Source of the DNA: an uncultured bacterium
Lineage (GTDB): Bacteria; Verrucomicrobiota; Lentisphaeria; Victivallales; UBA1829
Length of the DNA stretch: 7,929 nucleotides
NCBI GenBank assembly: GCA_900548385.1
Contig: URKJ01000074.1
Location: 1-7,929 of the forward strand
Direction of reading: 5' to 3'
The number at the start of each line of letters is the position of its first letter. The stretch's first letter is position 1. The position numbers and the translations under genes are program-made. Below the pieces are notes generated by a model that saw only the letters and a program-made list of their open reading frames with translations, did not search any database and was not told the origin of the DNA. Positions 1 to 5,974 of the stretch are shown piece by piece.

Positions 1-27
1 GGGCTCGGAGATGTGTATAAGAGACAG
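1..27 (+). other. Sequencing adapter remnant (Nextera transposon end)
   Basis: The first 27 bases are the 3' part of the Illumina Nextera read-2 adapter and end in the 19-base Tn5 mosaic end (9-27, AGATGTGTATAAGAGACAG). This is library-preparation sequence, not genomic DNA. The true genomic sequence starts at about 28, so the gene running into this edge is cut artificially. Confidence 0.97.
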
Positions 28-261
28 ATCCAGCGCTTCGTCATCCGGAAGAGAAACCCGGTACCCGCAGCGCGGAAACAATTCCACAAGCCCTTCCGCG
101 GCGAGACGCCGGAGCGCTTCGCGGACCGGCGTGCGGCTGATCCCGAATTCCGCCGACAGTTTTTCTTCCTGAAGCGTTTCTCCCGCTGAAAATCCGCCCG
201 ACACGATCCGGTTCACCAATTCATCATACGCCTGCTCCGAAAGATTGATTTTTTTCAGCAT
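28..261 (-). CDS. GntR-family transcriptional regulator, N-terminal DNA-binding domain (partial, C-terminus missing)
   Basis: Reading the minus strand from the ATG at 261 gives 78 uninterrupted codons up to the adapter junction. The peptide begins MLKKINLSEQAYDELVNRIV and holds a typical GntR winged helix: an N-terminal helix (about residues 7-21), the helix-turn-helix around LSAEFGISRTPVREALRRLA (about 36-55), then the wing EGLVELFPRCGYRVSLP (about 57-73). The pattern SRTPVREALRRL is characteristic of the FadR/FCD branch, but the ligand-binding domain that would settle the subfamily and effector lies beyond the contig. A GGAG at 272-275, read on the minus strand, sits 10 bases before the ATG. 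The gene is divergent from the esterase run and shares with it an 88-base intergenic region carrying a strong inverted-repeat operator, so autoregulation and control of the run are likely (inference). Confidence 0.9.
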
Positions 262-277
262 TTTTCAAACACTCCAC

Positions 278-305
278 TTGTTTTAAATACAATATACTGT
301 ATATT
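278..305 (+). promoter_or_regulatory. Candidate promoter of the esterase-hydrolase-permease run
   Basis: TTGTTT (278-283) and TATATT (300-305) are separated by 16 bases and would start transcription near 312, about 38 bases before the esterase ATG. The -10 box lies inside the inverted-repeat cluster, which fits repression by the divergent GntR protein. The region is AT-rich, so such hexamers arise easily by chance. A minus-strand alternative for the regulator itself is TTGTAT (313-308) with TATTTA (289-284), 18 bases apart. Confidence 0.4.
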
Positions 306-315
306 GTATACAATA
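287..315. promoter_or_regulatory. Operator cluster of three inverted half-sites (probable GntR binding site)
   Basis: Bases 287-309 form a perfect 23-base palindrome: two 11-base arms around a single T at 298. Bases 302-315 form a second perfect palindrome, TATTGTATACAATA, sharing one arm with the first. The result is three 7-base half-sites: TACAATA (288-294), TATTGTA (302-308) and TACAATA (309-315). Cores such as TTGTATACAA are typical of FadR-branch GntR operators. The cluster lies between the divergent GntR gene and the esterase gene and overlaps possible promoters in both directions. Its assignment to this particular regulator is inference. Confidence 0.72.
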
Positions 316-349
316 CACCCGAAACAAACCATTTACAAAAGGGATTCGT

Positions 350-1207
350 ATGAAAATCAAAGAAAAATTGCAAATCGGCGCACTTCTGCTGATGCTGGCG
401 GGAGCTCTCACGGCGGCGGAAAAGAAAAACATTCCTTATTATGATGCGGAATTTCCGCAGACCGGCAACAAAGAATATCTCAAAAAACGCTGTATGCTGG
501 ACCTCTCCACGCCGGACGGCGTCAGGAATTTCCCGACCCTCGTCTGGTTCCACGGCGGTGGAATCACCGGCGGAAACAAACATTATCCGGTAGGAGTCGA
601 CCGGAAAAAAATCGCGGTTGCCGCCGTCAATTACCGTCTTTCCGGCAAAGGGGCGGAGTGTCCGGATTATATTTATGACGCGGCGGCTGCCGTCGCATGG
701 GTTCTCAAACATATTAAAGAATATGGCGGAAATCCGGATATGGTTTATGTTTCCGGTCATTCCGCCGGCGGTTATCTGAGCGCGATGGTGGCGCTCGCGC
801 CGAAATATCTGAAAACATTCGGAGCGGATCCCCGGCAGATCGCGGCGGCGCTGCCCGTCTCCGGACAAATGACGACCCATTTCCAGATTCTGAACGAGCG
901 GCGGAAAAAAGATCCCGCCACGCCGTCGATCCAGCTGGATGAATACGCGCCGATTTTCAACGCCTCCGAAGACGCTCCGCCGATGATTCTGATCGTCGGA
1001 GATTCCGCGATCGAATGGCCTGCCCGCGTGGAAGAAAACCAACTGCTCGCCGCGCGTCTCCGCCGCAATTTCCGGCATAAGAACGCCCGCTGCTATACCT
1101 TTGAAAGTTTCGACCATGGTTCTGTGGCGGTTCCCGGCGGCGCAGTCATCAACAACTATATCAACAGCGCAGTAAAAAAACAAGTTGCAAACGAAAAGAA
1201 AAAATAA
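350..1207 (+). CDS. Secreted alpha/beta hydrolase, carbohydrate-esterase/BD-FAE-like
   Basis: A 285-residue alpha/beta-hydrolase-fold esterase. Residues 1-23 form a signal peptide (positive start, hydrophobic LLLMLAGALTAA, cleavage near residues 22-23), so it acts in the periplasm or outside the cell. The oxyanion motif HGGG is at 68-71, the nucleophile elbow GHSAGG at 136-141 (Ser138), and the catalytic histidine is most likely His256 in FDHG. The acidic residue is Asp218 or Glu222 in GDSAIEWPARVEEN (217-230). Family members hydrolyse short acyl or feruloyl esters, or are annotated as polysaccharide deacetylating esterases; the substrate here is unknown. The start is supported by AAAAGGG (337-343), 6 bases upstream. 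It is the first gene of the plus-strand run downstream of the GntR operator, which suggests it is induced by a breakdown product (inference). Its stop codon overlaps the ATG of a short ORF. Confidence 0.88.
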   Translation: MKIKEKLQIGALLLMLAGALTAAEKKNIPYYDAEFPQTGNKEYLKKRCMLDLSTPDGVRNFPTLVWFHGGGITGGNKHYPVGVDRKKIAVAAVNYRLSGKGAECPDYIYDAAAAVAWVLKHIKEYGGNPDMVYVSGHSAGGYLSAMVALAPKYLKTFGADPRQIAAALPVSGQMTTHFQILNERRKKDPATPSIQLDEYAPIFNASEDAPPMILIVGDSAIEWPARVEENQLLAARLRRNFRHKNARCYTFESFDHGSVAVPGGAVINNYINSAVKKQVANEKKK

Positions 1208-1329
1208 TGATGCAGAAGCAATGGAATGACTTGTTTGCTCTCCAGCCGGACCGTTACACCCGTTCGATGGTCCGTTACGGAGCTCAACTTCCCAAACAGG
1301 AACTTTACGACGGGGAGACACTGCCATGA
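1207..1329 (+). CDS. Possible 40-codon small ORF bridging the esterase and the serine hydrolase
   Basis: The A of the esterase stop (TAA, 1205-1207) begins an ATG that opens 40 codons ending in TGA at 1327-1329. That TGA overlaps the next gene's ATG as ATGA. The peptide begins MMQKQWNDLFALQPDRYTRS and ends KQELYDGETLP. It is hydrophilic, with no signal peptide or membrane segment. I recognise no family. A start-stop overlap at both ends is what translational coupling would produce, but no convincing Shine-Dalgarno precedes the ATG (only the A-rich GAAAAG near 1194-1199). The serine hydrolase has its own GGGGAG (1312-1317), so the region may simply be its untranslated leader. It could also be the remnant of a longer gene. 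Confidence 0.35.
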   Translation: MMQKQWNDLFALQPDRYTRSMVRYGAQLPKQELYDGETLP

Positions 1330-2393
1330 ATCTTCAGCAGGAAGCACAGCGGATCATAGACAAAGCCGTTGCAGACGGTTCCGAAAACAGCCTCCAGTTC
1401 TGCGTCTACAAAAACGGGGAATGCATCGTCAATGTCTGCGCAGGCTGCATGGATTTCAAGCGGACACGCAAAATAGACGAACACACCCTTTTTCCGATCT
1501 ACTCCACCAGCAAAGGCGTTCCGGCAACCGCGCTGAACCGTCTGATCGAACAGGGAAAACTGTCCGCGGAAACACCGGTCCGGGAAATCTGGTCGGAATT
1601 TGCCCGGAACGGCAAGGAAAATACGCTGATCCGGCATTTTCTCAATCATACGTCCGGGCTCCATCAGCGTTTTCCCGAACAGAAAACCTACGAGTTCGTC
1701 GCCGACTGGAACAGCATGCTGCGCGTGATTGAAAACTCCGCGCCGGACTGGATTCCGGGCACACAGACCCGCTATCAATCGCTGACATACGGCTGGGTCA
1801 CGGCGGAGATCATTCAGCGGATCACCGGAATGAGTTTCCGGGAATACACGATCCGCGAACTGTTCGAACCAGCCGGGATCGAAGATTTCTATTTCGGTAT
1901 GACCGATGAATCCGAACAGCGCGCCGCGGAATTCCGTCTCGGTCCGGGCTGGGAACCGAGCCGGTCGATTTCGGTCTGCGATCCGCTGGACGAACTGATG
2001 CGTCAGCCCTGCATACGCCGCGCCGCCCTCCCCGGCTTCAACGGTTTTGCCTCCGCGCATGCGCTCGCCCGGTTCTACAATGAAATCCTGCACGAACGCT
2101 ACTTCTCACGCGCCATGCTGATCGACGCCACAACGATGCGCCGTCCCGAACCGGGACCGCCCACGCTGAACAGCTGGAACTGCTTCGGAAACGGATATGC
2201 GCTCAGCGGGCCCGTCGACGATGTCGGCTGTGTGTTCGGCCATGGCGGGTACGGCGGTTCAGATGCTCTGGCGGACCGCTCACAGGATCTGGCGGTTGGT
2301 TTCACCGCCGGAATCCTCGGCGATCATCCCTGCAAAGCGGAACTGTTCCGTCTTGCCGGACTCGTTCAACGGCGCGGCTGGAAGGAATCGTAA
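1326..2393 (+). CDS. Beta-lactamase-related serine hydrolase (class C beta-lactamase / family VIII esterase fold)
   Basis: A 355-residue protein of the beta-lactamase/transpeptidase-like superfamily. The nucleophile motif SxxK is Ser60-Thr-Ser-Lys63 within IYSTSKGV. HTSGLH (108-113) is the usual conserved stretch after it. The YxN equivalent is Tyr150-Gln-Ser152 in TRYQSLTYGW, and the KTG equivalent is His306-Gly-Gly308 in FGHGGYGG. This pattern (YxS, HxG) fits family VIII esterases and EstB-like hydrolases rather than true beta-lactamases. There is no signal peptide, so it should be cytoplasmic and act on an imported or internal ester or amide; the substrate cannot be deduced. GGGGAG (1312-1317), 8 bases before the ATG, supports the start. 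It lies between the secreted esterase and the TSUP permease, 3 bases from the latter, so cotranscription is very likely. Length is normal for the family. Confidence 0.88.
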   Translation: MNLQQEAQRIIDKAVADGSENSLQFCVYKNGECIVNVCAGCMDFKRTRKIDEHTLFPIYSTSKGVPATALNRLIEQGKLSAETPVREIWSEFARNGKENTLIRHFLNHTSGLHQRFPEQKTYEFVADWNSMLRVIENSAPDWIPGTQTRYQSLTYGWVTAEIIQRITGMSFREYTIRELFEPAGIEDFYFGMTDESEQRAAEFRLGPGWEPSRSISVCDPLDELMRQPCIRRAALPGFNGFASAHALARFYNEILHERYFSRAMLIDATTMRRPEPGPPTLNSWNCFGNGYALSGPVDDVGCVFGHGGYGGSDALADRSQDLAVGFTAGILGDHPCKAELFRLAGLVQRRGWKES

Positions 2394-2396
2394 CCG

Positions 2397-3314
2397 ATGG
2401 GGACCGCATTTTACATCGTCGCTCCGCTCGTCGGCTTCCTCGGAATGATGGCGGGCGGTTATTGGGGCGTCGGCTGCGGCTGGATCGTGGTTCCGACCAT
2501 GCTGATCCTCGGCATGGACCCGTTCGAAGCGGTCGGGATCGGACTCCTGCAAATGGTTCCGTCCACGCTCCTGACCGTTTCCAGACAGGCGCCGGAAATC
2601 GGCTGGAAATGCGGGGAACCGGGATTCTCCCTTGCGCTTCCGCTCGGACTCGGTGCCATGCTGACCTCCCTGCTCGGCAAGACGCTGAACACGCACCTGA
2701 TCGGATTCTTCGGTTCGGCACGGCCGCTCCAGTGGATGCTGATCGGATTCATCTCGTTCATCGTCGTTCAAACGCTGATGAGCCGGACGGCATGCTATGG
2801 CGACCGGATGCCTGTGATCACACCCGGAAAATCACGGATCGCATTCGGCACCGGAGTGGCAACCGGGATCGTATCCTCAATGCTCGGACTCGGCGGCGGA
2901 ATCTTTGTACGTCCGCTTCTGACGTCCGGTTTCCGCGTTCCGGAATACTACACCAGCCGGATCGTCCGCCTGATCGTGCTGGTTACAACCGTTACCGGAG
3001 GAATGACGTACCTGTTCTCCGTCAAGGGGTTCAATCTGCGGATACTCGGACTTTCAATGATGGTCGCGGCCGGCGGAATCTTCGGTTTTCCGCTCGGTGC
3101 CGGACTGCACCGGATCGTTTACGATGCGGGATACGCTCAGCATATCCACAAGAGTTTTGCGATCATCGCGGCGGCAATCCCGATCAATACGCTGTTCAGC
3201 ATTTTCGGCTGGGAAGCCCTCAGCCGGTGGCTGATGCTTGCAATCGCGCTGATTCTGGCATGTTATCTCGCCGCGTTCTCGCTTTATGCGAAACAGCATC
3301 CGCGCCGTCATTGA
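2397..3314 (+). CDS. TauE/SafE (TSUP) family membrane permease
   Basis: A 305-residue integral membrane protein with about eight hydrophobic segments (roughly 5-27, 29-40, 77-94, 111-128, 147-164, 188-206, 217-236, 252-295). It has the two-repeat TSUP architecture. The second repeat carries the signature GIVSSMLGLGGGIFVRPLL (157-175), and the first has the looser copy GYWGVGCGWIVVPTML (21-36). The family moves sulfite, sulfoacetate, other organosulfonates or small organic anions across the inner membrane; many members are uncharacterised, so the substrate is unknown. AAGGA (2382-2386) lies inside the end of the serine hydrolase gene, 10 bases before this ATG, and only 3 bases separate the two genes, indicating one transcript. 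A link to sulfated glycan breakdown by the PL8 enzyme downstream is possible, but no sulfatase is present. The stop codon overlaps the -35 box of the next gene's promoter. Confidence 0.88.
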   Translation: MGTAFYIVAPLVGFLGMMAGGYWGVGCGWIVVPTMLILGMDPFEAVGIGLLQMVPSTLLTVSRQAPEIGWKCGEPGFSLALPLGLGAMLTSLLGKTLNTHLIGFFGSARPLQWMLIGFISFIVVQTLMSRTACYGDRMPVITPGKSRIAFGTGVATGIVSSMLGLGGGIFVRPLLTSGFRVPEYYTSRIVRLIVLVTTVTGGMTYLFSVKGFNLRILGLSMMVAAGGIFGFPLGAGLHRIVYDAGYAQHIHKSFAIIAAAIPINTLFSIFGWEALSRWLMLAIALILACYLAAFSLYAKQHPRRH

Positions 3315-3339
3315 CAAAATAAAGAAATAAAGTTATAGT
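3311..3339 (+). promoter_or_regulatory. Near-consensus sigma70-type promoter of the PL8 lyase gene
   Basis: TTGACA (3311-3316, perfect -35 consensus) and TATAGT (3334-3339) are separated by 17 bases, predicting a start near 3346 and a leader of about 29 bases. The -35 box contains the TGA stop (3312-3314) of the permease gene. The spacer is A-rich in otherwise GC-rich DNA. This gives the lyase its own transcription start, independent of the upstream run. A short GTTA-TAG-TAAC dyad (3332-3342) covers the -10 box and may be chance. Confidence 0.75.
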
Positions 3340-3374
3340 AACGGGAAAAATTCATAAACAACCGGAGAGCTTTT

Positions 3375-5309
3375 ATGAAATTTCCCGTTATTGCAATACT
3401 CGGTCTTGCGATCTGCACGGCAGTCGCTCAGGATACCGCCGCAATCCTCGACAAACTCCACAAGGAACAGCAGACCGTATCGCTGCGGCCCGCACAGCTC
3501 CTGAAGCAGTATACCGCCACGCAAAAGCCGGACGGCAGCTGGGAGGATATTGATTACCGCGACCGGAACCACAGTCTTTGGGCAGCCGCCGCGCATATCC
3601 GGCGGACACTCCATCTGGCACAGGCCTGGGCGAAACCGGGACAGCCGATGTTTCACGACGAAACCGTCGGCAGGACGGTCCGGCGGGCAGTCGACTACTG
3701 GAGCAGACACCGGTTCCAATGCGGAAACTGGTGGTGGAACGAGATCGGCATCCCCGAACGGATGGCAAATATCCTGATCGCCGCCCCGGAACTGTTCCAT
3801 GATTCGGAAGAACGCCGAAACGCGCTGGCGGTAGTCCGCCAAACGGCATTCGGCAAAACCGGCCAGAACCGCGTCTGGCAGGCGGAAATCGTTTTGAAAC
3901 GCGCCCTGCTGGAACAGGATGAGCCGACCGCACGGCATGCCGCTGCAGAAATCACCTCCGAACTTCAGATCCGCAATGGGGAAGGCATTCAGGAAGACGG
4001 CAGTTTTCATCAGCATGGGCGGCAGCTTCAACTCGGCAATTACGGTCTGGGCTTTCTTCAATCCATGAGCTATTGGAACCGCATCCTTGCCGGAACACCG
4101 CTTGCATTTCCGCCGGAACGCACAGAAGCACTGCGCCACCTTGTTCTCAACGGTTACCGCTGGGTAATTTGGAACGGACGGTTCGACCTGCTCGCCCAGG
4201 GGCGGCAGATCGGGCGCAACTCCCAGACCGGAAAAGCAAAGGCGGCACTGCGCGCAATCGCCGCTCTCCAAAAAGCGGATCCGGAATCCGGCAGGCTGTA
4301 CGCGGAAATCCTGCGGCAGAAAACGCCGTTCACCGGAAACCGTCACTTTTTCAATTCCGACTACATGGTCCACCGCCGCCCCTCATGGTACGCCTCGGTA
4401 CGGATGAACTCAACCCGCACGGTCCCGGTCGAAGACCGGATCAACTGGGAAAATGCGTTGGGACGCTATTTTTCCGACGGGGTCATGCTGATCATGAGGA
4501 GCGGCGACGAATATCGGGACATCACCGCCTGCTGGGACTGGACCCGTCTGCCGGGCACAACACTCCCCGCAACTCCGATCCTGACGGAACAGGAGTGCCG
4601 GGAACTCAAAATCAAAGAGGCTTCCGGCAAAACACCGCGCTGGACCCTGAGTCGGCACTGGCGCAAAACCGGGGAATCGGAATTCACCGGAGGAGTCTCC
4701 GACGGAACCCGCGGCGCAGCTGTGTATACCCAGAATCTGGACGGAGTCCGCGCGAAAAAGGCTTATTTTTTCGATCATGACGCCGTCTATGCGCTTGGGA
4801 GCGGAATCAGTTCGACCAGTCCCTATCCCGTGGCGACCACCGTGGAAAATTCCTTACGGAACGGAGAGATCAAATACGGCGACGGCTGGTTCTGGCATAA
4901 CGGAATCGGCTATCGCGGAACGGGAATCACGAATTGCAGCGGCTTCCGGAACGGCGACTGGCGGTATGTCGACGGCGGACTCAAAACGCCCTCCCCGGAC
5001 CGGAAAGAGCTGTTCGTTTTGCAGATCAGGCACGGAACCGGATGCCGGAACGCCGCCTATTCCTATGTGATTCTGCCGGATGTTTCCGCAGGGGATACCG
5101 CCGCATGGAAAGGCGGAAAAGTTCTTGCCAACACTCCGGACGTTCAGGCGGTGGAGTTCGCCGACGGAACCCGCGCCGCCGTCTTTCACAAACCCGGTTC
5201 TCTCGGAGATTTCTCCGCACGGAAAGCCGGGCTGTATCTGATCGGGCCGGATGCGGTCCTGTTTGCAGACCCAGCCGGCGATGGAAAAACGGTGCGGCTG
5301 AGCCGTTGA
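3375..5309 (+). CDS. Secreted polysaccharide lyase family 8 (hyaluronate/chondroitin-type lyase)
   Basis: A 644-residue secreted lyase. The signal peptide covers residues 1-18 (cleavage AVA|QD). An alpha/alpha-toroid catalytic domain follows to about residue 325, then beta-sandwich domains. Hallmarks in order: aromatic patch NWWWNEIGIPERM (118-130); TGQNR (162-166) with probable catalytic Asn165; EDGSFHQHG (207-215) with His214 and, nine residues on, Tyr223 in GNYG; GRQIGR (276-281) with the conserved arginines Arg277 and Arg281. Later come SVRMNSTR (341-348), WDWTRLPGTTLP (387-398) and LGSGISS (474-480), all typical of PL8. The family cleaves uronic-acid polymers (hyaluronan, chondroitin, xanthan) by beta-elimination, leaving an unsaturated uronate end; the exact polymer cannot be told. 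It is somewhat shorter than many family members, with no extra binding module. GGAGAG (3364-3369) sits 5 bases before the ATG, and it has its own strong promoter. Confidence 0.9.
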   Translation: MKFPVIAILGLAICTAVAQDTAAILDKLHKEQQTVSLRPAQLLKQYTATQKPDGSWEDIDYRDRNHSLWAAAAHIRRTLHLAQAWAKPGQPMFHDETVGRTVRRAVDYWSRHRFQCGNWWWNEIGIPERMANILIAAPELFHDSEERRNALAVVRQTAFGKTGQNRVWQAEIVLKRALLEQDEPTARHAAAEITSELQIRNGEGIQEDGSFHQHGRQLQLGNYGLGFLQSMSYWNRILAGTPLAFPPERTEALRHLVLNGYRWVIWNGRFDLLAQGRQIGRNSQTGKAKAALRAIAALQKADPESGRLYAEILRQKTPFTGNRHFFNSDYMVHRRPSWYASVRMNSTRTVPVEDRINWENALGRYFSDGVMLIMRSGDEYRDITACWDWTRLPGTTLPATPILTEQECRELKIKEASGKTPRWTLSRHWRKTGESEFTGGVSDGTRGAAVYTQNLDGVRAKKAYFFDHDAVYALGSGISSTSPYPVATTVENSLRNGEIKYGDGWFWHNGIGYRGTGITNCSGFRNGDWRYVDGGLKTPSPDRKELFVLQIRHGTGCRNAAYSYVILPDVSAGDTAAWKGGKVLANTPDVQAVEFADGTRAAVFHKPGSLGDFSARKAGLYLIGPDAVLFADPAGDGKTVRLSR

Positions 5310-5383
5310 ACGGACCGGCGGCAACAACCGGATACCGAGGAAGAAAATTTTCCTCCATATTTCCGGGTTCCGGTGTTTCCTGT

Positions 5384-5412
5384 TTGAAAAAGAATGAAAA
5401 CGGCGGTATTTT
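5384..5412 (+). promoter_or_regulatory. Candidate promoter of the acetyltransferase pair
   Basis: TTGAAA (5384-5389) and TATTTT (5407-5412) are exactly 17 bases apart and predict a start near 5419. That is just upstream of the AAGGA (5427-5431) serving the ATG at 5445. If real, the alternative ATG at 5394 would lie upstream of the transcription start, which supports the shorter first acetyltransferase. I see no convincing terminator for the PL8 gene in 5310-5383, so read-through is also possible. Confidence 0.45.
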
Positions 5413-5444
5413 ACGGAAAATGCAACAAGGAAAGTATTGCGATC

Positions 5445-5930
5445 ATGAACGAACTTGTATTCCGCCCCGCGACACCGGAAGACGCCGCACCGGTCTTTTC
5501 ACTCTATCGCTCCCTCGTCGGCACACCGTATTGCGCATGGGATGAAACGTACCCGTCGAACGCGCATGTATCGGAAGACATCGCCGAAAAGGCTCTGTAC
5601 TGTCTCCACGACGGTACGGAACTCGCAGCGACGGCAACGATCAGGCTCTGCGAGGAACACAACGCATTCCCCTGCTGGTCGGCGATGAAGAATCCCTGTG
5701 ATCTTATGCGAATCGGAGTCGCCCGGAACCGTCAGGGCCGGGGCACGGGACGTTTTTTCCTCATGAAACTGCTTGAGGAGGCAAAGCGGACCGGGTACGA
5801 CGGAATGCGTATTCTCGTTGCAAAAACCAATCTTCCAGCGGTCTCTCTCTATCGCCGCATCGGCGCCCGGTATTGCGGCGATGTGTTTTCCTACAACATC
5901 GACTGGTTCTGTTATGAACTCAAGTTCTGA
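5445..5930 (+). CDS. GNAT-family N-acetyltransferase
   Basis: A 161-residue single-domain GNAT acetyltransferase, which transfers acetyl from acetyl-CoA to an amine. The N-terminus MNELVFRPATPEDAAPVF is the usual family opening. Motif A, MRIGVARNRQGRGTGRFFL (about residues 88-106), has the acetyl-CoA pyrophosphate loop pattern QxxGxG (QGRGTG). Motif B is AKTNLPAVSLYRRIGARY (about 126-143), with the usual Asn and Tyr. The acceptor is unknown, and the protein is cytoplasmic. An in-frame ATG at 5394 would add 17 residues, MKTAVFYGKCNKESIAI. I prefer 5445 because those residues do not resemble the family, AAGGA (5427-5431) lies between the two starts, and a plausible promoter overlaps the extension. 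A second, unrelated GNAT gene follows 44 bases on. Confidence 0.85.
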   Translation: MNELVFRPATPEDAAPVFSLYRSLVGTPYCAWDETYPSNAHVSEDIAEKALYCLHDGTELAATATIRLCEEHNAFPCWSAMKNPCDLMRIGVARNRQGRGTGRFFLMKLLEEAKRTGYDGMRILVAKTNLPAVSLYRRIGARYCGDVFSYNIDWFCYELKF

Positions 5931-5962
5931 CAGCGGGACCGTCTATTCATTGAAGAATTATG

Positions 5963-5968
5963 AAAGGA
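5963..5968 (+). promoter_or_regulatory. Ribosome binding site that decides the start of the second acetyltransferase
   Basis: AAAGGA is 6 bases before the ATG at 5975. The alternative ATG at 5960 lies just upstream of this site, so the site would fall inside the coding region if that start were used. The upstream start has only GAAGA (5952-5956) at a short spacing. Confidence 0.55.
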
Positions 5969-5974
5969 ACCGTT

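Noticed and set aside
9..27. Tn5/IS50 mosaic end suggesting a transposon at the window edge
   Set aside because: It is joined to the rest of the Nextera adapter, and the other end continues into an index and P7 sequence. It is a library artefact, not a mobile element.
224..1327. Long minus-strand ORF of 367 codons opposite the esterase
   Set aside because: It runs through the operator and overlaps both the esterase and the GntR gene. Its protein is rich in Arg and Phe with no family resemblance, as expected for the complement of a GC-rich coding region.
1305..2093. Minus-strand ORF of 262 codons opposite the serine hydrolase
   Set aside because: The plus strand carries clear SxxK, YxS and HGG motifs with a ribosome site. 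The opposite frame has no recognisable domain and is a shadow.
2462..3322. Plus-strand ORF of 286 codons in a second frame over the permease
   Set aside because: Its translation is dominated by Arg, Asp and His with no membrane segments or domain, while the other frame gives a textbook TSUP permease.
3332..3342. GTTA-TAG-TAAC dyad over the lyase -10 box as an operator
   Set aside because: Four-base arms are common by chance and it does not resemble the TATTGTA half-sites of the upstream operator.
3333..4373. Minus-strand ORF of 346 codons opposite the PL8 gene
   Set aside because: The plus frame encodes the PL8 catalytic motifs. The minus ORF would run across the lyase promoter, has no ribosome site of note and no family pattern.
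5337..5355. Possible terminator hairpin (GAGGAA / TTCCTC) after the PL8 gene
   Set aside because: The stem is only 6 base pairs with an AT-rich loop and no following T-run, too weak to call a terminator.
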